Shown: positions 17,148-28,313 of the stretch, piece by piece
Numbering within the stretch: position 1 is the stretch's first letter
Layout: the number at the start of each line of letters is the position of its first letter
From: Thermomicrobium sp. CFH 73360
GTDB lineage: Bacteria; Chloroflexota; Chloroflexia; Thermomicrobiales; Thermomicrobiaceae
Assembly (NCBI RefSeq): GCF_023806465.1
Contig: NZ_JAMSLS010000002.1
Location: 1-64,000, forward strand
Length of the DNA: 64,000 bases
Direction of reading: 5' to 3'
Program-made: the position numbers and the translations under genes
Notes under the pieces: generated by a model
Told to the model about the DNA's origin: nothing
Databases searched by the model: none
The model's input: the letters and a program-made list of their open reading frames with translations, nothing else

Positions 17148-17617
17148 GCGACCGGGAGTTGGAAGAGTTTCTCGCCGTGCACCCGTTCACGGCCGACCTC
17201 GACGAGAGTCAGCGAGCCCGTCTTGCGAAACAGGCGCGTCTGGCCCACTACCAGCCGGACGAGTATCTCATCCAAGAGGGTCGTCCAGCCGATGCCTTCT
17301 ACCTTATCGTCCAGGGTCTGGTCTCAATCGAGCTCTTCGTCCCCGGCCACGGGCCACGCCCGCTCCAGACTGTTGAAGGCGGAAGTGCCGTTGGTTGGTC
17401 GTGGATGCTTGCTCCCAGCCGTTGGGAGTTTGACGCTCGAGCCCTCGAACGAACGACCGCAGTGGTCTTCGATGCCGAGCGTCTTCGGGCGCTGTTGCTC
17501 GAGGACTGCTGTTTGGGCCTGCGCCTTGTTCAGCGTCTCTTGTTTCTTGTCACCGAACGTCTGAGAGCCGCTCGTCTGCAGTTGCTGGATCTCTACGGAC
17601 CACCAAGGGAGCGCTGA
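17144..17617 (+). CDS. Cyclic-nucleotide-binding-domain protein of the hydrogenase operon
   Basis: This 157-residue protein is a Crp-type cyclic-nucleotide-binding beta-roll (EYLIQEGRPADAFYLIVQG, then VEGGSAVGWSWML) followed by a C helix. It ends before any helix-turn-helix, so it should not bind DNA. Such single-domain proteins occur between hydrogenase genes in other group 3b operons. A sensory or structural role in the complex is inferred. ATGA overlaps join it to the upstream gene, and its stop overlaps the gamma subunit start. Confidence 0.85.
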   Translation: MSDRELEEFLAVHPFTADLDESQRARLAKQARLAHYQPDEYLIQEGRPADAFYLIVQGLVSIELFVPGHGPRPLQTVEGGSAVGWSWMLAPSRWEFDARALERTTAVVFDAERLRALLLEDCCLGLRLVQRLLFLVTERLRAARLQLLDLYGPPRER

Positions 17618-18477
17618 TGGTCAAAGCAGCAATCACAACTCCAGCAGCGACGAATCCCTTCATCCCGTTCCCTTTCGTTGTCATGAGCAGACGCCGCGAA
17701 ACACGGGACACAGTGACGCTGCGTCTACGCCCTCTGAGGAATGTACGCCTCCTCGCGCAGCCCGGACAATTCATGATGCTCTCAGTCATCGGTGTCGGTG
17801 AAGTGCCCATCTCGGTGAGCGGTTTGCCACGCCGCCCTGGGGAACTCGAGCACACGATCCGCGCAGTCGGCTCGGTGACCCGTCACCTTGTCGCCCTGCG
17901 ACCCGGAGACTACATCGGGGTACGAGGGCCATTTGGCACGTCCTGGCCGCTCCAACTGGCCCACGGACAAGACGTTCTCTTGATTGCCGGCGGACTTGGC
18001 TTTGCTCCTCTCCGTTCCGCATTACTTTCCATTCTCCGCGAACGCTGGCGCTACCGTCAGGTGATCGCTTTGTACGGTGCGCGAAGCCCTACCGATCTGC
18101 TGTACCGCCGTGACCTAAGCCGCTGGCAGCAACGGCCAGATCTCGTCCTCCGTATGACCGTTGATCACCCCGACCAATACTGGCGCGGACAGGTTGGGGT
18201 CGTTCCGAATCTGATTCGGCAGGTAGCAGCCTTCTTTGAGCCCGCCAACACCATTGCGATGATCTGTGGACCAGAGATTATGATGCGCTTTACGATACGT
18301 GAACTCCAAAAGCACGGCGTTCCGGATGAACACATCTTCCTCTCATTGGAACGGAACATGCAATGCGCGATTGGGCTGTGTGGGCACTGCCAGTTGGGCC
18401 CGTTCTTCCTCTGCAAAGACGGCCCAGTGCTGCCGTATAGTCGTCTCGCACCCTTCAGCGATATTCGCGAGTTCTGA
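17617..18477 (+). CDS. hyhG: Group 3b hydrogenase gamma (FAD/NAD(P)-binding) subunit
   Basis: This 286-residue protein has the ferredoxin-NADP reductase fold: an FAD domain ([19 protein letters not shown]), an NAD(P) domain ([16 protein letters not shown], and CGPEIMM), and a C-terminal 2Fe-2S Cys cluster ([19 protein letters not shown]). It couples hydrogen oxidation or evolution to NAD(P)(H). The ATG overlaps the upstream TGA by one base; the small subunit follows after 17 bases. Confidence 0.93.
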   Translation: MVKAAITTPAATNPFIPFPFVVMSRRRETRDTVTLRLRPLRNVRLLAQPGQFMMLSVIGVGEVPISVSGLPRRPGELEHTIRAVGSVTRHLVALRPGDYIGVRGPFGTSWPLQLAHGQDVLLIAGGLGFAPLRSALLSILRERWRYRQVIALYGARSPTDLLYRRDLSRWQQRPDLVLRMTVDHPDQYWRGQVGVVPNLIRQVAAFFEPANTIAMICGPEIMMRFTIRELQKHGVPDEHIFLSLERNMQCAIGLCGHCQLGPFFLCKDGPVLPYSRLAPFSDIREF

Positions 18478-18494
18478 TTGGTGGGGAGGAAGCC

Positions 18495-19358
18495 GTGCCT
18501 CGGCAACGCCATAGACCGAAATTGGCGGTCTGGAAATTCGCCAGCTGCGACGGTTGCCAACTGACCCTGCTTGACTGTGAGGACGAGCTTCTCCTCATGA
18601 GTGAACTCTTTGAGATCGCGTACTTTCTTGAGGCGTCAAGTGCCGTCGTTCGCGGGCCGTACGATCTTTCCCTCGTTGAGGGAAGCATCACGACCCCGGA
18701 AGAGGTCGAGCGGATCCATGCGATCCGGCGACAAAGCCGCATTCTGGTTGCCATGGGTGCTTGCGCGACTGCAGGGGGCATCCAAGCAGTGCGCAACTTC
18801 GCGGATGTTGAGGACATGAAGCGAGTGGTGTACGCGTCTCCGGAGTATGTGCGGACCCTCGAACACTCCCTCCCAGCCTCAGCGTACGTCCCCGTCGATT
18901 TTGAACTCCCCGGTTGTCCACCGAGCAAAGCGCAGGTCCTGGAGTTCCTCACTGCCTTCCTCCAAGGACGCCGACCCTCGATCCCAACACACAGTGTCTG
19001 CATTGACTGCAAGCGACAAGGCGTCGTCTGTGTGATGGTCGCCGAGGGCATTCCCTGCCTCGGTCCGGTCACGCGGACCGGTTGCGATGCACTCTGCCCT
19101 CGTTACCGGCGTGGCTGCTACGGTTGCTTTGGTCCCATGGAGTCACCGAATACAGAAAGCCTGAGCGCCTGGTTCCTGGTCCGATCAGGACTCGCACCGC
19201 AACAGCTCGTTCCGCTCTATCGCTCCTTCAACGCAGCAGCACCAGCGTTCGTGGAGGCAAGCCAACGTTCCGCGGATCCTATCGGAGTTCAACAGGCCAC
19301 CGAGTCACCGTGGACCCAGGCAGTCAACGAGCGGGAGTCTGCTAATGGTGAGCCATGA
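18495..19358 (+). CDS. hyhS: Group 3b [NiFe] hydrogenase small (delta) subunit
   Basis: This 287-residue subunit carries the iron-sulfur clusters next to the [NiFe] centre. Visible features are the proximal-cluster motif [16 protein letters not shown] near the N-terminus, [21 protein letters not shown], and a Cys-rich region ([11 protein letters not shown], then [16 protein letters not shown]). The start is GTG 18495 behind GGGGAGGA. Its end overlaps the large-subunit start by 14 bases. The cytosolic location fits the absence of a Tat signal. Confidence 0.94.
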   Translation: MPRQRHRPKLAVWKFASCDGCQLTLLDCEDELLLMSELFEIAYFLEASSAVVRGPYDLSLVEGSITTPEEVERIHAIRRQSRILVAMGACATAGGIQAVRNFADVEDMKRVVYASPEYVRTLEHSLPASAYVPVDFELPGCPPSKAQVLEFLTAFLQGRRPSIPTHSVCIDCKRQGVVCVMVAEGIPCLGPVTRTGCDALCPRYRRGCYGCFGPMESPNTESLSAWFLVRSGLAPQQLVPLYRSFNAAAPAFVEASQRSADPIGVQQATESPWTQAVNERESANGEP

Positions 19359-20652
19359 ACGGCAGCGCACGATCCGCATCAGCGCACTCGCGCGCGTCGA
19401 AGGGGAAGGCGCACTGTTCATTCGGGTGCGCGACGGGAAGCCGATGGACGTTCGTCTCCAGATCTACGAGCCACCTCGCTTCTTCGAAGCCTTGCTCCGC
19501 GGCCGCCCCCACACTGACGCACCCGATATCACAGCCCGCATATGCGGTATCTGTCCGGTGGCTTATCAGATGAGTGCTTGTAATGCTCTGGAGAGCCTGT
19601 TTGGGATCACCATTCCTCCGGAAATACGTCAGCTCCGGCTCCTCCTGTACTACGCCGAGTGGATCCAGAGCCATACGTTACACGTGGTCATGTTGCATGC
19701 CCCTGACTTCTTGGGTGTTGACAGCGTCGTTCAAATGGCCCAGACCAATCGTGATCTTGTCCAGCGGGCATTGCAGCTCAAGAATGTGGGCAACCAGCTC
19801 CTCGCCCTGATCGGCGGCCGAAACATTCACCCGGTGAATGTCCGCGTCGGCGGATTCTACACTGTGCCCCGGCCTGATCACCTGCGTGCGCTCCGCGACC
19901 CACTCCAGCGGGGGTTGGAGACCGCTCTCACACTGGCACGGTGGGTCGCCCGCTTTCCCTTCCCTGATTTTGAGCCAAAGTACGAGTTTGTTGCTCTACG
20001 TCATCCGACGGAATACGCCATTCTGGATGGTCACGTCGTCTCAAGCTATGGAGTTGATCTCCCGGTGAGTCGTTTCGAGGAACTTGTTGTGGAGCACCAG
20101 GTACCGCACTCGACGGCCCTTCGCTACGAAATTGCTGGACGTGGCAGTTACCTCACTGGGCCGCTCGCTCGCTTCAATCTGAATTTCTCCCAACTCTCCC
20201 CTCTTGCCCAGGAAGTAGCTCATGAGACGGGGCATGTTCCACCGTTACAGAATCCCTTTCGGAGCATCGTTGTTCGCTGCCTAGAGATTATTCATGCGCT
20301 TGAACAGTCCCTGGCACTGATCGAGCGCTATGAGCCACCTGCTCGCTCCTGGGTCGAATACGAGGTACGACCCGGCATAGGCTTTGGAGCGAGTGAAGCG
20401 CCGCGTGGCCTCCTGTATCATCGCTATGAGGTTGGAGCAGACGGAAACATTAGGGAGGCACGGATTGTGCCACCTACCGCGCAGAACCAGAAACGCATCG
20501 AGGACGATCTTCGAGTCCTTGCGCCACGCGTGATCCAACTCCCCAAAGATCGTGCAACAAAATTCTGCGAACACGCGATTCGAAACTACGACCCTTGTAT
20601 TTCTTGCGCTACACACTTTCTCCACCTTAACATTGTCGAGGAAGACGAGTGA
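19345..20652 (+). CDS. hyhL: Group 3b [NiFe] hydrogenase large (alpha) subunit
   Basis: This 435-residue catalytic subunit binds the [NiFe] site. The L1 motif is [17 protein letters not shown] (about 65-81) and the L2 motif is DPCISCATH (about 416-424). Eleven residues follow the His ([11 protein letters not shown]); this is the short C-terminal extension normally removed after Ni insertion. The specific endopeptidase is the next gene. The start is ATG 19345 inside the end of hyhS. Maturation proteins HypA-F are not in the window. Confidence 0.96.
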   Translation: MVSHERQRTIRISALARVEGEGALFIRVRDGKPMDVRLQIYEPPRFFEALLRGRPHTDAPDITARICGICPVAYQMSACNALESLFGITIPPEIRQLRLLLYYAEWIQSHTLHVVMLHAPDFLGVDSVVQMAQTNRDLVQRALQLKNVGNQLLALIGGRNIHPVNVRVGGFYTVPRPDHLRALRDPLQRGLETALTLARWVARFPFPDFEPKYEFVALRHPTEYAILDGHVVSSYGVDLPVSRFEELVVEHQVPHSTALRYEIAGRGSYLTGPLARFNLNFSQLSPLAQEVAHETGHVPPLQNPFRSIVVRCLEIIHALEQSLALIERYEPPARSWVEYEVRPGIGFGASEAPRGLLYHRYEVGADGNIREARIVPPTAQNQKRIEDDLRVLAPRVIQLPKDRATKFCEHAIRNYDPCISCATHFLHLNIVEEDE

Positions 20653-21167
20653 GTAACCAGAAGATGCTCGTTATCGGTCTGGGAAACCCTCTGCGCGGTG
20701 ATGACGGTGTGGGCATCTGGGTGGCCGAACACATCGCCGCAGCCAACTGGCCAGGAGTCATGGCTGTCGCACTCGAATCGAGCGACCCGACGCTCTTCTT
20801 CTCTCTCTGGCACGGTTTCACTTTGGTCTATCTTGTTGACGCAGTTATCGCACCATATCCAGTCGGTACCATTCTCCGGCTAAACCTTGCCCGGCGACGC
20901 CGAACCACTCGCGTGCCAACGGCAACGACGCATATCATCGATCTCTGGGAAATCCTCGAGCTCGCAAGGACATTCGGAGAGCTTCCCCCACGCCTCATGC
21001 TGTACGGGATCGTTAGTGACTCGTTTCAGTTCGGCAAGGGCCTGTCGCCGGAGGTTGAGCTAGCCGCACAAAAACTGTTGACTCGCCTCTGGCGGCTTGC
21101 GCAGCACATTGGTCGGCCACTGCCGCCCGGTACTGGCAGCGAACAGACATGGTGCGACACAGGGTAA
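20649..21167 (+). CDS. Hydrogenase maturation endopeptidase
   Basis: This 172-residue HyaD/HycI-family protease trims the C-terminus of the large subunit after nickel loading. The N-terminal signature VIGLGNPLRGDDGVGIWV contains the conserved Asp that binds nickel; further conserved positions are LVDAVI and the later LYGIVSDSFQFG region. The start is GTG 20649, overlapping the hyhL stop by 4 bases, with GAGGAA upstream. It is the last gene of the operon. Confidence 0.93.
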   Translation: MSNQKMLVIGLGNPLRGDDGVGIWVAEHIAAANWPGVMAVALESSDPTLFFSLWHGFTLVYLVDAVIAPYPVGTILRLNLARRRRTTRVPTATTHIIDLWEILELARTFGELPPRLMLYGIVSDSFQFGKGLSPEVELAAQKLLTRLWRLAQHIGRPLPPGTGSEQTWCDTG

Positions 21168-21534
21168 CAACCACAGCAAAGGCAATTCGTTTGCTTATCC
21201 CACGCGACAAGTCGTGGTGACCGGCTACCAGTGTCCTGACATTGCTCGCGGATGCCAGCCGAGTAATCCGTCCTCCTCACAGGATCTGCTCTTTGCCCGA
21301 CCAGCTCTTCCTGTCAAAACCGGCCTTCGAGCATCAAGAGGGCTCACCGACGCAACAGATCGTTCCACGCCCAGGATGGTTGACATTGGACGGCGAGCAT
21401 GCCGACGGACACGAGTACCCATCTCTCTATTCCGCACAGTAGCCATCTCAGCAGGGCAGATTTCTTCTGTGAACTTCAGGAATAAGGATATGGGAAATAC
21501 TTACACGAATGCTCCTATCTTTTCTCAGAATCTG
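21168..21534. other. Intergenic region between convergent hydrogenase operon and secA
   Basis: The 367 bases hold small inverted repeats (GCAAA...TTTGC near 21177-21195; CCACG...CGTGG near 21201-21218) that could terminate the hydrogenase transcript. T-tracts are poor. No gene or RNA family is recognised. Confidence 0.5.
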
Positions 21535-24138
21535 CTATCCCCGGACAGAACTACTCGGTGTGATCACCCCTGTTTCTTTCAGCAAACAGCAGTGCTTATA
21601 TTTCTTCCCCGAACCGCAGGGGCACGGATCGTTTCGGCCGACCTTCTGCTTCTTCCGCGCTGGTCCCGCACCATCGCCACCCCGATTTGGCGTGCCAACC
21701 TGCATGACCGGCCGTGTCAAGGCCGGAGCCAGCTGCACACGGTAGATCAGGCGTGCCACGTCGTACTCGATGTTCTCCAGCAACTGCTGGAACATCCGGT
21801 AGCCTTCACGCTTATAGACCACCAGCGGATCGAGCTGGCCGTACGCTTGCAGACCAACTTCATGTCGCATGTGCTCCATTTCAGTCAAATGCTCGATCCA
21901 CAGCCGATCCATCACTTGGAGTAGAACGAGACGCTCAATGGTCCGCATCGTAGCAGCGCCAAACTCGGCCTCGCGGCGCTCATACCGAGCAAGCGCCCGC
22001 TGCCAAAGCATCTCAACAAGCTCGTCCTCGTCGCGCTTCTCCAACTCGCGCGGCGTGAGACCGTCCGCATCGCCAACGATGCCCACAAACGTGCGCAGGA
22101 TATCCTCCGGGTCCGGTTCATCAGTGGCCTCAAACGCCTGCTTCACCGCCTTTTCGATCTGCCGCCGCACCATACCAAGGACATGCTCGCGCATGTCCTC
22201 GCCCATGACAATCTTCCGACGATCGGCGTAAATCACCTCACGATGCTTATTGATGACACTGTCATACTCGACGAGGTGCTTGCGCAAATCAAAGTTGTAG
22301 CCTTCAATCTTCTTCTGTGCCTCCTCAATCATCCGGCTAACCAAGGGATGTTCAATGGGATGGTCATCGTCCATCCCCAGTTTCTCGAGCAATCCCTCAA
22401 TCCGATCGGTCCCAACACGGCGTAGCAACTCATCTTCCAGTGAGACGTAGAACCGGCTTGAACCGGGATCGCCCTGCCGCCCGGCACGCCCTCGCAGCTG
22501 GTTGTCGATTCGTCGTGCTTCATGGCGCTCGGTACCAATAACATGCAGCCCCCCCAGGTCAGCCACACCGGGGCCAAGGACGATGTCAGTTCCTCGACCG
22601 GCCATGTTGGTCGCAATCGTCACCGCACCACGTTGACCGGCTTTCGCCACAATCAGGGCCTCACGCTCATGGTGCTTCGCGTTCAGTACCTCGTGCGGAA
22701 TCCCCTCACGCTTCAGCAACTGGCTCAGGTACTCGCTCTTCTCAATCGACGTTGTACCGACGAGCACCGGACGCCCAATTGCGTGCAGCTCCTTAATCTC
22801 ACGAACAACCGCCCGAAACTTCCCTTCCTCCGTGCGATAAACGATGTCCGGGTGATCCACACGAATCATCGGCTTATGAGTTGGAATAACGACCACCTCG
22901 AGGTTGTAAATTGTCTGGAACTCCTCGGCTTCTGTTGCCGCAGTTCCAGTCATTCCGGCCAACTTCTCATACATGCGGAAGTAGTTCTGATAGGTGATCG
23001 TCGCCTGGGTCACCGTCTCCTGACGGACACGCAGTCCCTCTTTCGCCTCAATCGCCTGGTGGAGCCCCTCGCTGTACCGTCGACCCGGCATCATGCGCCC
23101 CGTGAATTCGTCGACGATGATCACCTCACCATCGCGCACGATGTAGTCGCGGTCACGCAGGTAGAGCTCCTTGGCCTTGAGCGCTGTTTCCAAGAAGTGG
23201 ACAGCGTCAGAATAGCGATCGTCATAGAGGCTATGTCCCTCGGGGATGCCGAGCAGACGCTCGACCCGATCAATCCCTGCCTCCGTTAACGTCACCGTCC
23301 GGTGCTTCAAATCCACCGCGTAATGCACGTCACGCCGCAGCTGCCGCGCAATTTGCGCGAACTGGTAGTAGCGGTCGACCGTGTCGCGCGCCGGTCCAGA
23401 GATGATCAGCGGCGTACGAGCCTCGTCAATCAAGATATTGTCAACCTCGTCGACAATGGCAAAGTACAGCTCGTGCTGCACGATATCCTCGGGACGATAG
23501 ACCAGGTTGTCCCGCAGATAGTCGAAACCAAACTCGTGGTTTGTCCCGTAGGTGATATCGGCAAGATACGCTTCCCGGCGGCTGACCGGTCGCCAGTGAT
23601 TGAGACGATCGTCCGGGCTCGGATCGGGCGCCATATAGGTCGGATCGTAGATGCCGGCAAATTCGTGCGTGATCACACCGACCGAAAGGCCGAGGGAATG
23701 ATAGATCGGCCCCATCCAGCCACCACCGACCCGAGACAAATAGTCGTTCGGCGTGACCAGATGGCAGCCTCGACCAAGCAAGGCGTTTAAGTAGAGCGGC
23801 AAGGTTGCAACGAGGGTTTTCCCTTCGCCTGTCTTCATCTCGGCGATCTTGCCTTCGTGGAGGACAATGCCGGCCATAAGCTGCACGTCAAAGTGCCGCA
23901 TGTTCAATGTGCGTCGTGCAGCCTCCCGCACAACTGCAAATGCCTCCACCAGGATGTCATCAAGCGTCTCACCATCTTCCAAACGTGCCTTAAACTCCTC
24001 CGTCTTCGCCCGGAGTTCGGCGTCACTCAGTTGCTGGATTTCAGGCTCGAGCGCGTTGATTTCGTCAACGATCCGACGCAAACGCTTCAGTTCGCGCTCG
24101 TTCGGGTCGCCCAAGATCTTCTTTAGTACGTTCCGCAT
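21535..24138 (-). CDS. secA: Preprotein translocase ATPase SecA
   Basis: This 867-residue motor drives Sec-dependent export. Visible features are Walker [19 protein letters not shown], the Walker B-like [49 protein letters not shown] and [19 protein letters not shown]. The C-terminal zinc-binding tail is [13 protein letters not shown], the SecB/ribosome contact in other bacteria. Start ATG at 24138 ([16 protein letters not shown]) has GGGAGA upstream; an in-frame ATG 15 bases earlier includes that ribosome site and is less likely. It is transcribed alone. Confidence 0.97.
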   Translation of the reverse strand: MRNVLKKILGDPNERELKRLRRIVDEINALEPEIQQLSDAELRAKTEEFKARLEDGETLDDILVEAFAVVREAARRTLNMRHFDVQLMAGIVLHEGKIAEMKTGEGKTLVATLPLYLNALLGRGCHLVTPNDYLSRVGGGWMGPIYHSLGLSVGVITHEFAGIYDPTYMAPDPSPDDRLNHWRPVSRREAYLADITYGTNHEFGFDYLRDNLVYRPEDIVQHELYFAIVDEVDNILIDEARTPLIISGPARDTVDRYYQFAQIARQLRRDVHYAVDLKHRTVTLTEAGIDRVERLLGIPEGHSLYDDRYSDAVHFLETALKAKELYLRDRDYIVRDGEVIIVDEFTGRMMPGRRYSEGLHQAIEAKEGLRVRQETVTQATITYQNYFRMYEKLAGMTGTAATEAEEFQTIYNLEVVVIPTHKPMIRVDHPDIVYRTEEGKFRAVVREIKELHAIGRPVLVGTTSIEKSEYLSQLLKREGIPHEVLNAKHHEREALIVAKAGQRGAVTIATNMAGRGTDIVLGPGVADLGGLHVIGTERHEARRIDNQLRGRAGRQGDPGSSRFYVSLEDELLRRVGTDRIEGLLEKLGMDDDHPIEHPLVSRMIEEAQKKIEGYNFDLRKHLVEYDSVINKHREVIYADRRKIVMGEDMREHVLGMVRRQIEKAVKQAFEATDEPDPEDILRTFVGIVGDADGLTPRELEKRDEDELVEMLWQRALARYERREAEFGAATMRTIERLVLLQVMDRLWIEHLTEMEHMRHEVGLQAYGQLDPLVVYKREGYRMFQQLLENIEYDVARLIYRVQLAPALTRPVMQVGTPNRGGDGAGPARKKQKVGRNDPCPCGSGKKYKHCCLLKETGVITPSSSVRG

Positions 24139-24270
24139 GGACTCGTCTCCCAAAGTCAGTCTGGCGCGGATGCATTCCTGGCACCCGTACCGGTCAAGTC
24201 TACCGCTCGCCCCGGCAGCCTGACGACCAGAATGGGTAGGATGAGGACGAGCGGAAAGGGGGAGAGGAAG

Positions 24271-24657
24271 ATGCCGGGAAACGGTTCAGTCCTTGATCGG
24301 TGGCTGCCCTTCGCATATCGGAGTGAACTCATCGTGATAGGCATCGCTACGCATCTCGGATTCAACATCGTCGCGGCTGCCGCATTTCGGCTCGCTGCGC
24401 TGAGCAGCAGCTGGATTACCTTTCTTGTGTGGCAGGTCGTCGGCAATCTCGCCGGTTTCGTCACCGTCCTTGCGCTCACCGTCCTCTTGCGCTATCTCCC
24501 GCTTTCGATCGCCTACCCGATCACGACCGGACTCTCTGTCATCGGAGTGCAGGTCATCGCGGCAAGCGTGCTTTTGCACGAATCACTCCCCCTTCGGGTG
24601 TGGTTGGGGACAGCGCTCATTGTGAGTGGCATCCTTCTCGTCGGAGGCCGCATCTGA
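24271..24657 (+). CDS. Small EamA/SMR-like membrane protein
   Basis: This 128-residue protein has four predicted membrane helices (around 20-45, 52-75, 77-97 and 104-125). The order and length fit small multidrug-resistance or half-size EamA transporters ([19 protein letters not shown] and [15 protein letters not shown]). Such proteins usually pair as dimers; the substrate is unknown. ATG 24271 follows GGGGGAGAGGAAG. It ends 4 bases before the alkyltransferase-like gene. Confidence 0.8.
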   Translation: MPGNGSVLDRWLPFAYRSELIVIGIATHLGFNIVAAAAFRLAALSSSWITFLVWQVVGNLAGFVTVLALTVLLRYLPLSIAYPITTGLSVIGVQVIAASVLLHESLPLRVWLGTALIVSGILLVGGRI

Positions 24658-24661
24658 AACG

Positions 24662-25039
24662 ATGGCCAGACGTCACCATCGGACGACCGAACGTGACTCT
24701 TCTTTCGCGGAACGGGTTTACGCGATCGTCCGCCGCATTCCTCCAGGCCGAGTAACGACCTACGGTCGTATCGCACGTGCGGCTGGCACAACTCGATCCG
24801 CACGGATGGTCGGCTGGCTCCTGCACCACGCGCCACCAGATGTCGCCGCGGTCGCCCACCGGGTCGTCAACCGCAATGGGGAGCTGACGGGCGGGTGGGC
24901 TTGGGGCCATCCAGCCGTCATGCGCGCGCTGCTTGAAGAGGAGGGGGTCACTTTTATTGAGGAATTTCGCGTTGATCTCGAACGCCACCTGTGGGAGCCA
25001 GATGATGACCCCATCGACACCGAGGAAATGGCGTCGTAA
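24662..25039 (+). CDS. Alkyltransferase-like (ATL) DNA-repair protein
   Basis: This 125-residue protein has the DNA-binding fold of O6-alkylguanine-DNA alkyltransferases (FAERVYAIVRRIPPGRVTTYG, then MVGWLLHHAP). In the active-site position, where alkyltransferases read PCHR, it has VAHRVVNRNG, so the acceptor Cys is absent. ATL proteins bind alkylated guanine and hand it to nucleotide excision repair without removing it. ATG 24662 is 4 bases after the membrane-protein gene; a GGAGG lies 15 bases upstream. Confidence 0.88.
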   Translation: MARRHHRTTERDSSFAERVYAIVRRIPPGRVTTYGRIARAAGTTRSARMVGWLLHHAPPDVAAVAHRVVNRNGELTGGWAWGHPAVMRALLEEEGVTFIEEFRVDLERHLWEPDDDPIDTEEMAS

Positions 25040-25108
25040 ATTCCACGACTGCGCGGCGAAACCGTCGCCTTTGCCGCAATGGCTGTCGAACGTGACACGC
25101 CGTTTCCC

Positions 25109-25315
25109 TCAGCCGCCACCGACGAAATGCACCACTTCCAGTGTGTCCCCGTCACGGAGCTCCCGCTGCTCGTACTCGTCACGCGTGACAATTTCACCGT
25201 TGTGCTCGACTGCGACCAGCCGAGGGTCAACCCCACGCGCCCGCAGGAACTCAGCGATGGTCCGCACTCCGTCCAGCTCGACCGGTTTCCCGTTTAAGAT
25301 CACACGAATTGCCAT
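25109..25315 (-). CDS. thiS: Sulfur carrier protein ThiS
   Basis: This 68-residue ubiquitin-fold protein carries sulfur as a C-terminal thiocarboxylate for thiazole synthesis. It starts [14 protein letters not shown], has [15 protein letters not shown], and ends [12 protein letters not shown] with the required terminal Gly-Gly. It is the last gene of the thi operon and its start lies inside the tenI 3' end (65-base overlap). No thiF is in the window. Confidence 0.93.
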   Translation of the reverse strand: MAIRVILNGKPVELDGVRTIAEFLRARGVDPRLVAVEHNGEIVTRDEYEQRELRDGDTLEVVHFVGGG

Positions 25316-25946
25316 CGCCACGCACCTCGTCCATCGCCCGTCGGTACGCACGCACCGCTGCGACCGGATCGTCTGCTGCGAGGATTCCACGGATGACAGC
25401 AACGCCGTGCGCGCCCATCCTAACAACGGCCGGGACACGGTCAGGTGTGATGCCACCGATGGCGACGATCGGGACGTGGGTGGCATGCACCACCGCACGC
25501 AAGGCATCAAGCCCACGGGCAGCTGCGCCGGGCTTGCTCGCCGTCTCGTACACATTTCCGTAGAGAAGGTAATCACACCCCTCCGCGGCTGCTGCCCGCG
25601 CAGCCTCAACACTGTGCACCGAACGGCCAACGACTCGTCCCCGACCAAGCAACTCCCGCGCTGCCCACACCGGTAATCCCTGCTCCGGTAGATGCACCCC
25701 GTCAGCTTGACACAGAAGAGCGAGATCAAGACGGTCGTTCACGAGCAAGACGGCCGGCGGCACAATGAGACGACGGAGCTCTGCAGCCACCTTCAGAAGC
25801 TCACCAGCCGCAACGCCCGGCGCCCGGAGGTGGACAGCATCCACACCAGCCTGGAGCAGTCGGGGTAACCACTCACAGAGCTGCTCGAAGGGGCAAACCA
25901 CCGGATCGGTGATGAGATGAAGGCGGGGTACTGTCCAGGGATTCAT
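25251..25946 (-). CDS. tenI: TenI-like thiazole tautomerase
   Basis: This 231-residue protein has the thiamine-phosphate-synthase barrel, but its motifs ([17 protein letters not shown], then [27 protein letters not shown]) match TenI rather than ThiE. TenI aromatises the thiazole phosphate carboxylate made by ThiG. ATG at 25946 follows GGAG and overlaps thiE by 4 bases. The last 22 codons run into thiS and form an extension ([16 protein letters not shown]) not expected for the family. A second ThiE activity cannot be excluded. Confidence 0.85.
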   Translation of the reverse strand: MNPWTVPRLHLITDPVVCPFEQLCEWLPRLLQAGVDAVHLRAPGVAAGELLKVAAELRRLIVPPAVLLVNDRLDLALLCQADGVHLPEQGLPVWAARELLGRGRVVGRSVHSVEAARAAAAEGCDYLLYGNVYETASKPGAAARGLDALRAVVHATHVPIVAIGGITPDRVPAVVRMGAHGVAVIRGILAADDPVAAVRAYRRAMDEVRGDGNSCDLKRETGRAGRSADHR

Positions 25947-26608
25947 GGTCGCTCCGCCAGCGCTTCGTCGACCACCCTGCGCAACTGCGCGGCAGCGAGA
26001 CGGACATCATCAGCACTCACGACTGCAGAAATCACTGCCACACCGACCGCACCGGCTCGAATCACCGTACCCGCGTTCTCGGCCGTGATGCCTCCGATTC
26101 CAACGACCGGTATACGGACCGCCGCGACGATCTGCTGGACATGCGCAAGGCCAACTGCTGGACCTGCGTCCGGTTTCGTCACCGTCGGATAGACCGGCCC
26201 TACACCCAGGTAGTCAGCACCAGCCGCCTCAGCCTCTAGCGCCTGCTCCAAGGTCTCGGGTGAGAAGCCGACGACGAGTTGATCACCGACTAAGCGACGC
26301 GTCTCGGCGACTGGTAGATCAGTGACACCGACGTGCACGCCATCTGCCTCAAGGGCGAGCGCGAGGTCGACTCGGTCGTTGACTACGAAGAGCGCTCCCT
26401 CACGGCTACAGAGTTCGCGCAGTTCCCGCCCCACGCGCAAGGCCTCGCTCAGCGGGCCGGATTTCCAGCGGAGCTGAATCGCTGTTGCACCGCCAGCAAT
26501 CGCTTGGCGCGCAATCTCGCTTTCCGGTCGCCCACGCGCAAGTGCTCGGTCGGTAATCACGTAGAGTCGTAAAGCATCACGCAGTCGTGTGCCACGCCAT
26601 GACACCAT
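25943..26608 (-). CDS. thiE: Thiamine-phosphate synthase ThiE
   Basis: This 221-residue TIM barrel joins hydroxymethylpyrimidine diphosphate and thiazole phosphate. Signatures: LYVITDRALARG, AIQLRWKSG, FVVNDRVDLALALEADGVHV, DYLGVGPVYPTVTKPDAG and VVGIGGITAENAG. Its GPVYPT.TK loop distinguishes it from the TenI-like neighbour. The start is ATG at 26608, 3 bases after thiG. The stop overlaps the tenI ATG. Confidence 0.93.
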   Translation of the reverse strand: MVSWRGTRLRDALRLYVITDRALARGRPESEIARQAIAGGATAIQLRWKSGPLSEALRVGRELRELCSREGALFVVNDRVDLALALEADGVHVGVTDLPVAETRRLVGDQLVVGFSPETLEQALEAEAAGADYLGVGPVYPTVTKPDAGPAVGLAHVQQIVAAVRIPVVGIGGITAENAGTVIRAGAVGVAVISAVVSADDVRLAAAQLRRVVDEALAERP

Positions 26609-26611
26609 GAC

Positions 26612-27427
26612 CTACTCCTTGCGCACCACACCCTCGAGCGGCGAACTCGCCGAGGCGTATGGCTTCTTGGGGATCCGGCCGGCGAGATAGCAGAGTCGTC
26701 CCGCCTCGATTGCCAAACGCATTGCCCGCGCCATCTTGACGGGATCACCGGCCTGGGCAATTGCCGTGTTGATGAGACAGGCATCAGCCCCGAGCTCCAT
26801 TGCCAATGCCGCATCAGACGGTGCCCCAATCCCCGCATCAACGATTACCGGAACGTTCGCTTGCTCCACGATGATCTGCAACCAACGAAAGTCTGGTAAT
26901 CCCTGCCCCGAGCCGATGGGGGAAGCCAACGGCATCACGGTCGCACAGCCGACTTCCTCCAGCTGCTTGGCGAGGACCGGATCCTGGTTGATATAGGGCA
27001 AAACGACAAACCCTTCCTGTACAAGGACCTTCGCTGCCTCCAGCGTGCCAATCGGGTCGGGCAAAAGATACTTTGGGTCCGGGATCACCTCGAGTTTGAC
27101 CCAATTGGATAGTCCCATGGCGCGAGCCAGCCGCGCCACACGAATCGCCTCCTCCGGCGTCCGGCAGCCTGCGGTATTGGGGAGAATCTGGTATTTGGTC
27201 CAATCGATGACCTCCAAAATACTCCGGCTCTTTGGATCGTCGAAGTCGATGCGCCGCAGCGCAACAGTGACCATCTCACAGCCAGAGGCCTCGAGCGCGG
27301 CCAGCATCTCCTCGTTCGAGCGCCATTTCCCCGTTCCGAGGATGAGTCGCGAGCGAAACTCACGATCGGCGATCTTGAGGGGCTTGTCCTCAACCGTCAT
27401 CCGCGCCGGTCCCATCATCTCCGCCAT
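26612..27427 (-). CDS. thiG: Thiazole synthase ThiG
   Basis: This 271-residue enzyme makes the thiazole ring from deoxyxylulose phosphate, dehydroglycine and ThiS thiocarboxylate. Visible: [57 protein letters not shown] and [20 protein letters not shown]. Two ATG codons are tandem (27430 and 27427); the second has the better spacing to GGAGGT. The gene overlaps the thiD stop. No thiO or thiH is in the window, so the glycine-derived imine comes from elsewhere. Confidence 0.95.
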   Translation of the reverse strand: MAEMMGPARMTVEDKPLKIADREFRSRLILGTGKWRSNEEMLAALEASGCEMVTVALRRIDFDDPKSRSILEVIDWTKYQILPNTAGCRTPEEAIRVARLARAMGLSNWVKLEVIPDPKYLLPDPIGTLEAAKVLVQEGFVVLPYINQDPVLAKQLEEVGCATVMPLASPIGSGQGLPDFRWLQIIVEQANVPVIVDAGIGAPSDAALAMELGADACLINTAIAQAGDPVKMARAMRLAIEAGRLCYLAGRIPKKPYASASSPLEGVVRKE

Positions 27428-28260
27428 CATGGCACCTCCTGCTCCTGCACCACGGGAGACCACCAGGCATGGAAGTGGTGTACCGGTGACCGCCCCTGCC
27501 CAATGGCAAAGGCTGTCTCCAGTGCACGGTGCAGGTAGCGTTTGGCCTCCCACACGGCTGTCGCCACATCGAATCCCCGTGCCAGAAAGGCTGCGATAGC
27601 CGCTGAGAAGGTACACCCAGTACCATGCGTATGCGGCGTCAACACCCGTGGCAGCGCAAATCGTTCAAAGGTCCGCCCATCGAAGAGGAGATCGACTACC
27701 TCGTCGCCATCGACGTGGCCACCCTTGAGTACCACGTAACGGGGGCCAAAGGCATGAATGATCCTGGCTGCCTCATGCATCTCGGCTTCGCTCCGCACCG
27801 ATCGCCCGCTCAGGACTTCGGCTTCCGGCGCGTTCGGCGTCACAATGTAGGCCAGTGGCAGGAGTGTTTGGCGCAGCGCAGCCACTGCATCTTCCCGGAG
27901 CAGGCGATCACCACTCTTGGCCACCATCACCGGGTCGACGACGAGCCGCTCGATGCGATGCCGCTGAACGCCTGCTGCAACTGTCTCGATGATCGCCGCC
28001 GAACTCAGCATCCCTGTCTTGGCGGCGTCCGCACCGATGTCTTCCATGACGGCATCGAGCTGCGCTGCAATGATCTCGGTTGGGATCTCATGGACGGCCG
28101 TGACTCCGACCGTATTCTGTGCGGTGATCGCCGTGATGACGGTAGACCCATAGACCCCAAGTGCGCTAAACGTCTTGAGGTCGGCTTGGATCCCTGCACC
28201 GGCCCCAGAGTCAGAACCGGCGATCGTGAGCGCCTTGGGAACATGAACACCCTTCGGCAT
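27427..28260 (-). CDS. thiD: Hydroxymethylpyrimidine/phosphomethylpyrimidine kinase ThiD
   Basis: This 277-residue ribokinase-fold enzyme phosphorylates HMP and HMP-P. Visible: [57 protein letters not shown] and the catalytic [23 protein letters not shown] at 28260 is 5 bases after GGAGG; a GTG two codons earlier overlaps the ribosome site. It is the first gene after the TPP riboswitch. Confidence 0.95.
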   Translation of the reverse strand: MPKGVHVPKALTIAGSDSGAGAGIQADLKTFSALGVYGSTVITAITAQNTVGVTAVHEIPTEIIAAQLDAVMEDIGADAAKTGMLSSAAIIETVAAGVQRHRIERLVVDPVMVAKSGDRLLREDAVAALRQTLLPLAYIVTPNAPEAEVLSGRSVRSEAEMHEAARIIHAFGPRYVVLKGGHVDGDEVVDLLFDGRTFERFALPRVLTPHTHGTGCTFSAAIAAFLARGFDVATAVWEAKRYLHRALETAFAIGQGRSPVHHFHAWWSPVVQEQEVP

Positions 28261-28313
28261 CGCCACCTCCCGCCAACTGGAGAAACATCATGACGAGGGG
28301 GCGGAAACAGAAT

